Shown here: in pieces, positions 1 through 8,877 of the stretch | Position numbering within the stretch: position 1 is the first letter of the stretch | How the letters are laid out: the number at the start of each line of letters is the position of its first letter | Assembly (NCBI RefSeq): GCF_000382045.1 | Contig: NZ_KB907452.1 | Location: 436,295 to 500,294, forward strand | Source: Variovorax atrisoli 110B | GTDB taxonomy: Bacteria > Pseudomonadota > Gammaproteobacteria > Burkholderiales > Burkholderiaceae_C | Direction: 5' to 3' | Length of the DNA: 64,000 nucleotides | Translations under genes and position numbers: made by a program | The notes under the pieces: generated by a model | The model's database searches: none | What the model was told of the DNA's origin: nothing | Seen by the model: the letters and a program-made list of their open reading frames with translations, nothing else

Positions 1-665
1 CATCTCGCAGCCAGCTCGGGCTTGAGCTGTGCCGATACCTCGCTGCCCTCCACCAGCCTCGGCATGTGCGCACGCGTCAGTCCGGTGGCAGCGAGCAGCT
101 CGTCAGACCAGTCGCGCGCGCCCACGTCGAGCCACAGCGTGCCCGCGGCGTCCGACATCTCGCTGACGGCCTCGCCGCTGAGCATGAAGCGCAGCCAGTC
201 CTTCGGCAGCAGCACGCGCGCGACGCGGCCGAAGACCTCGGGCTCGTGCTCGCGCACCCACAGCAGCTTGGGCGCGGTGAAGCCCGGCATCGCGAGGTTG
301 CCCGCGATTTCGCCGAGCCTGGGCACGGCACGCGCGAGCGCCTCGCACTGGGCGCCGCTGCGGCCGTCGTTCCACAGGATCGCGGGGCGCAGCACTTCGC
401 CTGCTTGGTCGATCAGTGTGGCGCCGTGCATCTGGCCCGACAGGCCGATGGCGCGGACCGCCGCGAGTTCTTCGGGATGCGACTTGCCCAGCGCACGCAT
501 CACTTCTTCGAGCGCCTGCCACCACTGCTGCGGCGCCTGCTCCGACCACAGCGGCTGCGGCCGTTCGACGGTGAGCGGTGCACGGGCCACGCCCACGATG
601 CGGTGGTCGTCGGCGAGCAAGAGCGCCTTGAGCTCGGACGTGCCGAGGTCGAGTCCCAGATACAA
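1..665 (-). CDS. xylB: xylulokinase, partial (C-terminus beyond left edge)
   Basis: N-terminal part (about 221 residues) of an FGGY-family carbohydrate kinase. It begins YLGLDLGTSELKALLL, the phosphate-binding loop of the family, followed by the xylulokinase-type stretch AIGLSGQMHGATLID and ILWNDGRS. The expected reaction is D-xylulose + ATP to D-xylulose 5-phosphate in the cytoplasm. No ATG is in frame: an in-frame TGA lies only seven codons upstream of TTG at 665, and AAGGGG precedes that TTG at good spacing, so I take TTG as the start. It is the distal gene of the polyol operon and would phosphorylate the ketose made by the arabinitol dehydrogenase. In Pseudomonas fluorescens the equivalent is mtlY. 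The 3' end is outside the window. Confidence 0.9.
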   Translation of the reverse strand, partial: MYLGLDLGTSELKALLLADDHRIVGVARAPLTVERPQPLWSEQAPQQWWQALEEVMRALGKSHPEELAAVRAIGLSGQMHGATLIDQAGEVLRPAILWNDGRSGAQCEALARAVPRLGEIAGNLAMPGFTAPKLLWVREHEPEVFGRVARVLLPKDWLRFMLSGEAVSEMSDAAGTLWLDVGARDWSDELLAATGLTRAHMPRLVEGSEVSAQLKPELAAR

Positions 666-739
666 GATGAACCCCTTGTTTGTTCAGATTGCCGTGCTTT
701 CGCGCGGCGGACTTACGAAGAACCCGCTTTCCCTTCAAG

Positions 740-829
740 GAACACCGAGGAACCGGCTTTGCCGGGCCTGCGGTGTTGCCCCCGGAGAGGGGGTTGGCGA
801 AGTGACACGAAGTGCGCGCAGCCTGGAGG
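740..829 (+). repeat. dispersed intergenic repeat, copy 1
   Basis: This element lies between the AraC gene and xylB. It reads AACACC, then AACCGGCTTTGCCGGGCC, CGGTGTTGCCCCC, GGGGGTTGGCGAAG and GACACGAAGTGCGC. It contains short hairpins (CGGCTTTGCCG; CCCCC..GGGGG) and matches copies at 6848-6890 and 7769-7859, with an inverted diverged copy at 52855-52914. Confidence 0.85.
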
Positions 830-835
830 AGAAGC

Positions 836-1780
836 TCATACCCCGAAGCGTGTGTCGGCCTGCTTGCGGAACTCGCTCGGCGTCATGCCCTTGATCTCGA
901 GAAAGCGGCGGTTGAAGTTCGCCACGTTGTTGAAGCCCACCTGGTAGCAGATGTCGGTCACGTAGTGGTCGGTCTGCATCAGCAGGTGGCAGGCGCTGTT
1001 GATGCGCACGCGGTTGACGAAGTCGGTGAAGCTGTTGCCGGTGGAGCGCCTGAAGAAGCGGCTGAAGCGGCTCTCGCTCATGCCCAGCTCAGCCGCCACG
1101 TCCGACATCGAGATCGGCTCGGCCATGTTGTTGGTGATGCGGTTGACGATGCCGTTGATCTGGTCGACCTGCGCATCGCCGTCGGCGCCCTGCGCTCCCT
1201 GCATCTGCACGCTCGACAGCAGCCGGTAGTCGGTGCATTGCGCCAGGTCGGCCATGAAGTCGAGGAACAGGCCCAGGCGGCGCACGCCGCGCGCGGCCTT
1301 GATTCGGTCCCAGTGCGACTGCGCCTGCTGCGACATGCCGAAGAACTCGATGCCGTGGCGCGCCCGCTCCAGCAGCTGCATCACCTCGCGCAGCTCGGGA
1401 ATCTGCTGCGCCGCATGCTCGATGGGCTCGTGGCGGAACTGGATCACGCGGTCGCGCCCGGCCGCACCGCCCTCGGGCACGTCGAGCGAGATCCAGTTGT
1501 GCGGCAGCCGCGGCCCGCACAGCACCAGGTGCCCCGGCTGGAAGGGCCCGATCCAGTCGCCGATGAAGGCCTTGCCCGATGTCTCGGTGATCAGGTGAAG
1601 CTCGTAGTCCTCATGGAAGTGCCATCGCACCAGCGGGCTCGGGAAGCCGTGCGCGAGGCAGCGCACCAGGCCGGTTTCTTCGGGGGCTTCGTAGCCCAGC
1701 GAGGGCGACCGCGCGAAGTCGCGCTCCAGTTCGGGCTGGCGCTGGCGGGGAATCGAGCGCTTGCGGGTGGACGTCGTCAT
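836..1780 (-). CDS. mtlR: AraC-family transcriptional regulator of the polyol operon
   Basis: A 314-residue protein starting at the ATG at 1780 (MTTSTRKRS). The N-terminal half is a cupin-like sensor (WHFHEDYELHLI, GHLVLCGPRLPHNW). The C-terminal 100 residues or so form the AraC double helix-turn-helix (MSDVAAELGMSESRFSRFFRR, then ICYQVGFNNVANFNRRF with a PSEFRK ending). P. fluorescens MtlR, the AraC-type activator of the mtlEFGKDYZ polyol operon, has the same architecture and a similar length, so I infer that this is the operon's activator. It sits between the PfkB kinase and xylB on the same strand, 14 bases after the kinase stop. The inducer is unknown. Confidence 0.85.
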   Translation of the reverse strand: MTTSTRKRSIPRQRQPELERDFARSPSLGYEAPEETGLVRCLAHGFPSPLVRWHFHEDYELHLITETSGKAFIGDWIGPFQPGHLVLCGPRLPHNWISLDVPEGGAAGRDRVIQFRHEPIEHAAQQIPELREVMQLLERARHGIEFFGMSQQAQSHWDRIKAARGVRRLGLFLDFMADLAQCTDYRLLSSVQMQGAQGADGDAQVDQINGIVNRITNNMAEPISMSDVAAELGMSESRFSRFFRRSTGNSFTDFVNRVRINSACHLLMQTDHYVTDICYQVGFNNVANFNRRFLEIKGMTPSEFRKQADTRFGV

Positions 1781-1794
1781 GATGGCAGCACGGC

Positions 1795-2769
1795 TCAAGG
1801 CCGGGAAGCAGCAGCAACAGCGGTATTTTGTGCCTTCGCCAGCGCGGCGTGAACCGCCTCCAGCGTCGGTGGATCGGCACCCTCGCGGGTGCAGTTGAGG
1901 GCGGCGGCGGTGGCGGCGAAGCCCATCACGGCCTTCCAGTCTTCGTCGGCCAGCCCGTCGATCTGACCGGGCTGCTCGATGCCGTGCGAGAGCAGCGCCA
2001 CCGACAGACCAGCCGTGAAGGTGTCGCCCGCGCCGATGGTGTCGACCACGGTGACGCGCGGCGCCGCCACGCTCAGCGGCGCACGGCCCGTGCGCCAGAG
2101 CGTCGCGCCGTCGCCGCCACGCGTGACGATCACGGCGCGCGCGCCGGCCTTCAGGCACTCGGCGGCCAGCGCATCGACGGGCTGCCCGGGCGCGAGCAGC
2201 GCGGCGTCCTCGTCGCTGAGCTTGACCAGGTCGGCCATGCCGAACCAGCCGTGCACGCGCTCGCGATAGGCCGCCATGTCGGAGATCAGGCTGGGCCGCA
2301 CGTTCGGGTCGAACACGATCACGCGCTGCCCGCGGTTGGCCGCGATCAGGTCGGCGATGCGCGCGGCGGCCGGGTCCTGCAGCAGCGAGATCGAGCCGAA
2401 GTGCAGGAAGCGGCATTCAGCCGGCAGCTGCGGCAGCGGCTCGGGCGCCCAGGTGGCGTCGGCGCTGCCTTGCGTATAGAAGGCGTAGCGGTTGGTCTGC
2501 GGGGTGCGCTCGACGAAGGCCAGCGTCGAAGGCGCGTTGCTGCGCAGGATGAAGCTGGTGTCCACGCCGTTGCGCTGCAGGAAGCCCATCAGCCGCTCGC
2601 CGAACAGGTCGGTGGACAGCTGCGTGAGAAAGCCCGTCGGCTGACCGAGCCGCGCGCAGGCCACGGCCGTGTTGAGCGGCGAGCCGCCCTCGTGCCCCAG
2701 GAACGCCAGGTTGCCAGCCTCGCTGGCGGTGAAATCAATGAGGGCTTCGCCCGTGAGTGCTATGCGCAT
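1795..2769 (-). CDS. PfkB-family sugar kinase (fructokinase-like)
   Basis: A 324-residue ribokinase/PfkB-family kinase. It has the N-terminal sugar-binding signature (GGSPLNTAVACARLG) and the C-terminal signature TIGAGDTFTAG with the catalytic base at about Asp249. It is expected to phosphorylate a ketohexose such as fructose with ATP in the cytoplasm. The matching gene in the Pseudomonas mtl operon is fructokinase mtlZ. It lies 17 bases after the transaldolase-like gene in the same operon. The substrate is inferred from context only; 2-keto-3-deoxygluconate or tagatose kinases look similar. Confidence 0.85.
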   Translation of the reverse strand: MRIALTGEALIDFTASEAGNLAFLGHEGGSPLNTAVACARLGQPTGFLTQLSTDLFGERLMGFLQRNGVDTSFILRSNAPSTLAFVERTPQTNRYAFYTQGSADATWAPEPLPQLPAECRFLHFGSISLLQDPAAARIADLIAANRGQRVIVFDPNVRPSLISDMAAYRERVHGWFGMADLVKLSDEDAALLAPGQPVDALAAECLKAGARAVIVTRGGDGATLWRTGRAPLSVAAPRVTVVDTIGAGDTFTAGLSVALLSHGIEQPGQIDGLADEDWKAVMGFAATAAALNCTREGADPPTLEAVHAALAKAQNTAVAAASRP

Positions 2770-2786
2770 GATGGCTGGATTCTGGA

Positions 2787-3458
2787 TCAGGGCAGGTCGC
2801 GCGCGTCGGCCAGGAAGCCGCTTTCAGCGGCCAGCGTGGCGGGATGATCGAGCAGCTCGGAAAACAGGCGCGGCGGGATGGTGATCGCGCCCACGCCGAT
2901 CTTCAGCAGCGAAAGGTAGGCCTCGCGCGAGCGGATGCTGGCCACCAGCAGCCGCGTGCCCGACGCGGGCCGCTGCGCCACCAGCGCCTGCATCTGCGCG
3001 ATCAGCCCCAGCCCGTCGGCGCCGGAGTCTTCCAGCCGGCCCAGGTACGGTGCGGCATAGGCTGCACCCAGCTGCGCCGCGAAGTGCGCCTGCTCGGGCG
3101 CGTACACCGCCGTCCAGGTGACCGGCACGCCCTGCGCGATGAGCCGCGCGCCGGCCGCCAGGCCCTGGCGCGTGGCCGGGATCTTCACCACCAGCTGGCC
3201 GGGCGCGAAGTGCGCGAGCAGCGCCTGCGCGTCCTCCAGCATGCCGTCGGCGTCCTGCGAATACACCTGCGCCTGCACCTGCCTGGCGCCCAGCTCGATG
3301 CAGCGGCGCAGCAGGCCGGGCACGCCGGCGCGGCCGATGCCGGCACGCCTGAGCAGCGTCGGGTTGGTCGTCACGCCGTGCACCACGGGGTGCGGCAGGC
3401 AGGCCTGCAGCTCGGCCATGTCGGCGCTGTCGAGGTACAGGTGGAAGTCTTGGTTCAT
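2787..3458 (-). CDS. transaldolase-like protein (fructose-6-phosphate aldolase type)
   Basis: A 223-residue protein of the small transaldolase/FSA family. It shows GVTTNPTLL near residues 28-36, the Schiff-base motif LVVKIPATRQGL with the likely catalytic Lys92, and the ending ASIRSREAYLSLLKIGVGAITIPP. The length matches FSA/MipB (about 220) rather than classical TalB (317), and a classical tal is present separately at 15639. The family forms or cleaves the bond between dihydroxyacetone(-phosphate) and an aldehyde, but the substrate here is not determined. It sits between the SDR and the PfkB kinase in the polyol operon, so a role in channelling ketose carbon is likely. Confidence 0.8.
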   Translation of the reverse strand: MNQDFHLYLDSADMAELQACLPHPVVHGVTTNPTLLRRAGIGRAGVPGLLRRCIELGARQVQAQVYSQDADGMLEDAQALLAHFAPGQLVVKIPATRQGLAAGARLIAQGVPVTWTAVYAPEQAHFAAQLGAAYAAPYLGRLEDSGADGLGLIAQMQALVAQRPASGTRLLVASIRSREAYLSLLKIGVGAITIPPRLFSELLDHPATLAAESGFLADARDLP

Positions 3459-3464
3459 CGGGTC

Positions 3465-4253
3465 TCAGCTCATGACGTTGCCGCCGTCGACGTTGAGGGT
3501 CTGCGCCGTGATGTAGCGCGCCTCGTCGCTGGCGAGGAACACCGCCGCCCCCGCGATGTCGTCCGGCACGCCCATGCGTCCGAGCGGCACCGCCAGGCCG
3601 ACCTGCCGCTTCTTCTCTCCAAGCGGCAGTCCTTCGGCCCTGGCGAACAGGCTGTCGACATGGTCCCACATCGGTGTGTCGACCACACCGGGGGCGATGC
3701 CGTTGACGCGGATGCCGTGCGGCGCCATGGCCAGCGCGGCGCTCTGGGTGTAGCTGATGACGGCCGCCTTGGTCGCGCAGTAGTGCGACACCAGCGCCTC
3801 GCCGCGCCGCCCGGCCTGCGAGGCCATGTTGATGACCGACGCGCCCTGCGTGCCGGCCTCCACCATGTGGCGCAGCACCGCCTGCATCACGAAGAACATG
3901 CCCTTCACGTTGACGGCGAAGAGACGGTCGAACGAGGCCTCGTCGCTGTCGAGCAGGGGCGCGAGATCGAACACCGCCGCGTTGTTGAAGAGCGTGTGGA
4001 TCGGCCCGAAGGCGACCTGCGCCTCGGCCAGCATGTGGGCGATGGCCTGCGTGTCGGTCACGTCGGCCGCGATGTAGGCGAGGCCGTCGGGGTGGCGCTG
4101 CTGCAGTGTGCGCACGGCCTCGGGAGCGGCGGGCGCGCGGTCGATCACCGTGCAGCGCGCGCCCTCGCCGATGCAGGCCGCGGCCACGGCCAGCCCGATG
4201 CCGCCGCCCGCGCCGGTCAGCAGCACGTGCCTGCCCTGCAGCCGGCCGCTCAT
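3465..4253 (-). CDS. SDR-family polyol/sugar dehydrogenase
   Basis: A 262-residue classical short-chain dehydrogenase. It has the NAD(P)-binding TGAGGGIG (residues 13-20), NNAA at 90-93, and the catalytic Ser145-Tyr158-Lys162 (YCATK). It ends with the usual VDGGNVMS. The ATG at 4253 overlaps the dehydrogenase stop upstream as ATGA, indicating translational coupling. In polyol operons such as Rhodobacter smo this position is held by a sorbitol/galactitol-type SDR (SmoS), so oxidation of a second polyol to a ketose is plausible. Longer upstream starts are possible but would run into the upstream gene. Confidence 0.85.
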   Translation of the reverse strand: MSGRLQGRHVLLTGAGGGIGLAVAAACIGEGARCTVIDRAPAAPEAVRTLQQRHPDGLAYIAADVTDTQAIAHMLAEAQVAFGPIHTLFNNAAVFDLAPLLDSDEASFDRLFAVNVKGMFFVMQAVLRHMVEAGTQGASVINMASQAGRRGEALVSHYCATKAAVISYTQSAALAMAPHGIRVNGIAPGVVDTPMWDHVDSLFARAEGLPLGEKKRQVGLAVPLGRMGVPDDIAGAAVFLASDEARYITAQTLNVDGGNVMS

Positions 4254-5695
4254 GGCCTGTGCCCCGAAGCGGCCTGCACGAAGCGCGCGACGCGTTCGTT
4301 CGCGCGACGCACGGCGTCGATCAGGCGGTGGTCGCCCGCGATGTCGCCCCACAGCCCCACGTCGGAACACAGTGCGACCACAGGGTCTGCAGCGTCGCAG
4401 ATCGCGTGCGCCACGGCCTCGTCCATGCCCTGGTCCTGGTAGGCGTAGGGCAGCGCGCCCTTGTGCCAGCGCTGCAGGAAGGCCAGGAACAGCGCGGGCA
4501 GCATCGCCACGCTCTCGATGGGCTGGCCGGCCGCGAGGCGCTCGCGCACCGTCGGCGCGATGAAGCCAGGGATCTTCGAGAAGCCGTCCGCCGCCACGCG
4601 CTGGTTGGTGTCGCGGATGGCGGGGTTGCCGAAGCGGTCGAGCACCACGTCGCGATACGCCGCGAGGTCGATGGGGCTGGGAGTCAGGCAGGGAATGACG
4701 TCGTCGGTGACGTAGTCGTAGGCCATCTTGCGGATGGCCGCGTCGTGCGTGCCCTCGTGGATGAAGCCGAGCCCTACCAGCGTGCCCGCCCAGGCCACGC
4801 AGCTGTGCGTGGCGTTGAGGATGCGGATCTTGGCCTCTTCATAAGGCTGCACCGACTCGACCAGCTGCACGCCCACGCGGCCCCAGTCGGGCCGGCCGGC
4901 CGCGAAGTCGTCCTCGATCACCCACTGGATGAAGCTCTCGCCGGTGATGGCGGCCGCGTCGTCGCGACCCGTGGCAGCCTTCACGCGGGCGCGCAGCTCG
5001 GGCGGCGGGCGCGGCGTGATGCGGTCGACCATCGCGTTCGGGCAGCGCGTGTTCGCCTTCACCCAGGCGAGCAGATCGGCATCGCCCGCCAGTTCGATGA
5101 ATTCCAGCAGGCCGGCGCGGAAGCGGTCGCCGTTGTGGCGCAGGTTGTCGCAGTTCAGCAGCGTCAGCGGGCCGGCGTTCGTGGTCTTGCGCGCACGCAG
5201 GATGGCGCAGACGGCGCCGTAGATCGTCACGCCCTTGCCTTCGGTCTCGCCGCTTTCGCCGCGGCGCGCGCGCTCCACGTCGGCCGCGAGGTCGGGGAAC
5301 GACAGGTCGAGCCTGCCCTTGTCGTCGAGGTAGTAGCCCGCCTCGGTCACGGTGAAGGACACGATGCGCGTCGAGGGCGCCGCGCCGCGCGCGATCACCT
5401 TGGCCAGCGAGGGCTCCCAGGGCAGCACCTCGCGAATCGCGGAGATCTCCTCGTAGCGGTACTCGCCCGCGGGGGAGACGGTTTCGAGCGTGTAGCGCCC
5501 GCCCTGCGCCTCGAGCGCTGCGACGACCTCGGCCATGTCCGGCCGGATGTTGGCGCCGGAGATCGACCAGCGGGTGTCGCCCGCGTCGATCAGCCGCTGC
5601 AGGTATACGGCCTGGTGGGCGCGGTGGAACGAGCCCAGGCCGAGATGGAGCACCGTGAACTCGGAAGGAGCCGGTGGAGTTTGCGCAATGGTCAC
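4250..5695 (-). CDS. dalD: long-chain polyol dehydrogenase, D-arabinitol 4-dehydrogenase type
   Basis: A 481-residue member of the mannitol/arabinitol dehydrogenase family, an NAD-dependent, metal-independent cytoplasmic oxidoreductase. The N-terminus has HLGLGSFHRAHQAVYL, the nucleotide-binding start of the family. The catalytic signature is K289-x4-N294-x2-H297 within EEAKIRILNATHSC, equivalent to Lys295, Asn300 and His303 of P. fluorescens mannitol dehydrogenase. NATHSCVAWAGTLVG and DVIPCLTPSPIDL resemble DalD more than MtlD, which suggests D-arabinitol to D-xylulose. That fits the neighbouring xylulokinase. Mannitol or sorbitol oxidation cannot be excluded, as related enzymes are promiscuous. 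Confidence 0.85.
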   Translation of the reverse strand: MTIAQTPPAPSEFTVLHLGLGSFHRAHQAVYLQRLIDAGDTRWSISGANIRPDMAEVVAALEAQGGRYTLETVSPAGEYRYEEISAIREVLPWEPSLAKVIARGAAPSTRIVSFTVTEAGYYLDDKGRLDLSFPDLAADVERARRGESGETEGKGVTIYGAVCAILRARKTTNAGPLTLLNCDNLRHNGDRFRAGLLEFIELAGDADLLAWVKANTRCPNAMVDRITPRPPPELRARVKAATGRDDAAAITGESFIQWVIEDDFAAGRPDWGRVGVQLVESVQPYEEAKIRILNATHSCVAWAGTLVGLGFIHEGTHDAAIRKMAYDYVTDDVIPCLTPSPIDLAAYRDVVLDRFGNPAIRDTNQRVAADGFSKIPGFIAPTVRERLAAGQPIESVAMLPALFLAFLQRWHKGALPYAYQDQGMDEAVAHAICDAADPVVALCSDVGLWGDIAGDHRLIDAVRRANERVARFVQAASGHRP

Positions 5696-5735
5696 GAGAA
5701 GGTCCGTTGAAAAGACGGTGGACGGAAAGTCGAGG

Positions 5736-6776
<1,041 letters not shown>

Positions 6777-6847
6777 TCACGACTCCTTGATGTTTTGTGG
6801 GCGGGCAAACGAGGCGCCCACAGCGCTCGAGAGCGCGCAGCGCAATC

Positions 6848-6890
6848 CGGGGGTTGGCGAAGCGACACGAAGTGCGCAAAGACTGGGGGT
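6848..6890 (+). repeat. dispersed intergenic repeat, copy 2 (partial)
   Basis: This copy keeps only the right-hand part of the element (GGGGGTTGGCGAAGCGACAC, GAAGTGCGCAAAGACTGGGGGT). It lies between the ATPase and permease genes of the polyol operon. The left hairpin portion is absent or too diverged to see. Confidence 0.8.
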
Positions 6891-6895
6891 GGTGT

Positions 6896-7720
6896 TCATT
6901 TCACGGCACCGAAGGTCAGGCCTTGAACGAGCTGCTTCTGGCTGAACCAGCCGAACACCACGATGGGCGCAATCGCCATCAGCGAAGCGGCGGACAGCTT
7001 GGCCCAGAACAGCCCCTCTGGGCTGGAGTACGAAGCGATGAGCGTGGCCAGCGTGCCCGCCTTGGCGGAGCTGAGGTTGAGCGCCCAGAAGGCCTCGTTC
7101 CAGCTCAGCACCAGGCACAGCAGGCCGGTGGATGCGAGGCCGCCCACCGACAGCGGCATCACGACGTGCCGGAACTCGGTCCAGAGGCTGGCGCCGTCCA
7201 TGCGCGCGGCTTCGAGGATCTCGGGCGGGATGTCCTTGAAGGCGCTGTAGAGCATCCACACCATGATCGGCAGGTTCGACAGCGTGAACACGATGGTCAG
7301 CGCGGTGAGCGAATCCAGCAGGCCCGCGGTCTGCGCGATCACGTAGATCGGCACCAGCGCACCGACCGCCGGCATCATCTTGGTGGAGAGCATCCACATC
7401 AGGATGTCGCGCGTCTTCTTCGTGCGGAAGAAGGCCATCGAGTACGCGGCAGGCGCCGCGATCAGCAGGCCCAGGATGGTCGAGCCCAGGCTGGTGATGA
7501 GCGAGTTGCGCGCGTACAGCAAGTAGTCGCTGCGGCGCTGCACCTCGCCGAAGTTGTCGAGCGTGGGCTCGAAGATGAAGAGCGGCGGCACATGGATCGC
7601 CTGCAGCTCCGTCTTGAAGGCCGTGAGGAACAGCCAGCCGAGCGGAAAGAACAGCAGCAGCGCGACGGCCCACGCGCCGACGGTGCGCAGCAGCTGCGGC
7701 AGGAAGTTGCTGGGTTGCAT
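6896..7720 (-). CDS. mtlG: polyol ABC transporter inner-membrane permease
   Basis: A 274-residue MalG-type permease with about six membrane segments. The first is at residues 13-33 (TVGAWAVALLLFFPLGWLFL). The EAA motif PEILEAARMDGASLWTEFRHVVMPLS contacts the ATPase. I start at ATG 7720 (MQPSNFLPQ), which has GGAG upstream. A longer reading frame to 7837 translates the intergenic repeat and is not credible. It pairs with the 7871 permease to form the channel. Confidence 0.93.
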   Translation of the reverse strand: MQPSNFLPQLLRTVGAWAVALLLFFPLGWLFLTAFKTELQAIHVPPLFIFEPTLDNFGEVQRRSDYLLYARNSLITSLGSTILGLLIAAPAAYSMAFFRTKKTRDILMWMLSTKMMPAVGALVPIYVIAQTAGLLDSLTALTIVFTLSNLPIMVWMLYSAFKDIPPEILEAARMDGASLWTEFRHVVMPLSVGGLASTGLLCLVLSWNEAFWALNLSSAKAGTLATLIASYSSPEGLFWAKLSAASLMAIAPIVVFGWFSQKQLVQGLTFGAVK

Positions 7721-7768
7721 GATCTGGCTACTCCACTGCTGGTTGATTCGAGACTGGATCAGTTCCAG

Positions 7769-7859
7769 GAACACCACGTAACCGGCTTTGCCGGGCCGTC
7801 GGTGTTGCCCCCTGCAAGGGGGTTGGCGAAGCGACACGAAGTGCGCGAAGACTGGGGGT
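7769..7859 (+). repeat. dispersed intergenic repeat, copy 3 (full)
   Basis: The most complete copy. It holds AACACC, ACCGGCTTTGCCGGGCC, GGTGTTGCCCCC, TGCAAGGGGGTTGGCGAAG, CGACACGAAGTGCGCG and AAGACTGGGGGT. It sits between the two permease genes and contains a CCCCCTGCAAGGGGG hairpin. It is almost the same as copy 1 over about 90 bases. Confidence 0.88.
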
Positions 7860-7870
7860 GTGCCACATGA

Positions 7871-8728
7871 CTAGTCAAGGTTCTTGCCGATGATGCGGAT
7901 CAGGAACACGGCCACGATGTTGGCCAGCACCACCGCGAAGAGCGCCCCCGCCGAAGCCACGCCCACGTCGAAGTTCATGAGCGACTGCTTGAAGATCATG
8001 TAGGTCATGTTCGTGCTCTCGTTGCCGGGCCCGCCGTTGGTGGTGATGGCGATCTCGGCGAACACGCTGAGCAGGAAGATCATCTCGATCATGATCACCA
8101 CGGCCATGGGGCGCGCGAGGTGCGGGATGGTGAGATAGAAGAAGCGCTGGAACGCGCTCGCGCCGTCCATGCGCGCGGCCTCCATCTGCTCGCGGTCGAG
8201 CGACTGCAGCGAGGTGATGAAGATCAGGCAGGCGAAGGGCAGCCACTGCCAGGCCACCATGATGATCACCGACAGCAGCGGCACGTCGGTGAGCCAGTCG
8301 ACGGGCTGCGCGCCGAAGATGCGCCACACGTCGGCCAGGATGCCGTAGATGGGGTTCATCATCATGTGCTTCCACAGCAGCGCGTTGACCGCGGGCATGA
8401 CGAAGAAGGGCGAGATCAGCAGCACGCGCACGATGCCGCGCCCCGGGAAGGGCTCGTTCACCAGCAGCGCGAGCAGCACGCCGAGCACTACGGTGATGAC
8501 GATCACGCTGCCGATCAGCAGCAGGGTGTTCCAGGTGGCCGGCCAGAAGTCGGGGTCGGTGATGAAGTAGTGAAAGTTCTCGATGCCCGCGAAGGTGCGC
8601 TCGCCCGGCTGCATGAGGTTGTAGTTCACGAGCGAGAAGTACAACGTCATCACCAGCGGCACGATCATCCAGAGGAAGAGCGTGAGCACGGCGGGCGCCA
8701 TGAGGGCGCGGGGCAGGAGTCTTTTCAT
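7871..8728 (-). CDS. mtlF: polyol ABC transporter inner-membrane permease
   Basis: A 285-residue MalF/UgpA-type permease with six predicted membrane segments. The first is at about residues 10-32 (LMAPAVLTLFLWMIVPLVMT). The EAA loop DREQMEAARMDGASAFQRFFYLTIPHL is the ATPase-binding site. A Gly-rich GGPGNEST loop near the C-terminus is typical of sugar permeases. It is the first permease downstream of the binding protein, with a 149-base spacer rich in inverted repeats in between. Confidence 0.94.
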   Translation of the reverse strand: MKRLLPRALMAPAVLTLFLWMIVPLVMTLYFSLVNYNLMQPGERTFAGIENFHYFITDPDFWPATWNTLLLIGSVIVITVVLGVLLALLVNEPFPGRGIVRVLLISPFFVMPAVNALLWKHMMMNPIYGILADVWRIFGAQPVDWLTDVPLLSVIIMVAWQWLPFACLIFITSLQSLDREQMEAARMDGASAFQRFFYLTIPHLARPMAVVIMIEMIFLLSVFAEIAITTNGGPGNESTNMTYMIFKQSLMNFDVGVASAGALFAVVLANIVAVFLIRIIGKNLD

Positions 8729-8756
8729 GGGCAGTCCCTTCTTGTTGTCTCTGGCT

Positions 8757-8860
8757 CCTTCCCCCTCTGGGGGAAGGCAGGGATGGGGGCTGCCCGATCA
8801 GGCGCGGCGCCTATCGATGCGCCGCATGCCCCCACCCCGACCCTCCCCCAGCGGGGGAGG
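8757..8860. repeat. cluster of inverted repeats between binding-protein and permease genes
   Basis: Three hairpins are visible: CCTTCCCCC-TCT-GGGGGAAGG (8757-8777); a larger nested one pairing TGGGGGC (8784-8790) with GCCCCCA (8828-8834) and GCGGCGC (8804-8810) with GCGCCGC (8819-8825); and CCTCCCCC-AGC-GGGGGAGG (8842-8860). Such structures after a binding-protein gene often stabilise its mRNA or reduce read-through. There is no T-run, so a simple terminator is unlikely. Confidence 0.7.
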
Positions 8861-8877
8861 GAGCAAGCCCCGGAGGC

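Noticed and set aside
1828..4442. Long plus-strand frames opposite the polyol operon genes
   Set aside because: Codon-position bias from high GC; the opposite strand encodes conserved enzymes.
6896..7837. Extended N-terminus of the mtlG permease
   Set aside because: The extra 39 residues translate the dispersed repeat; ATG 7720 gives the normal permease start.
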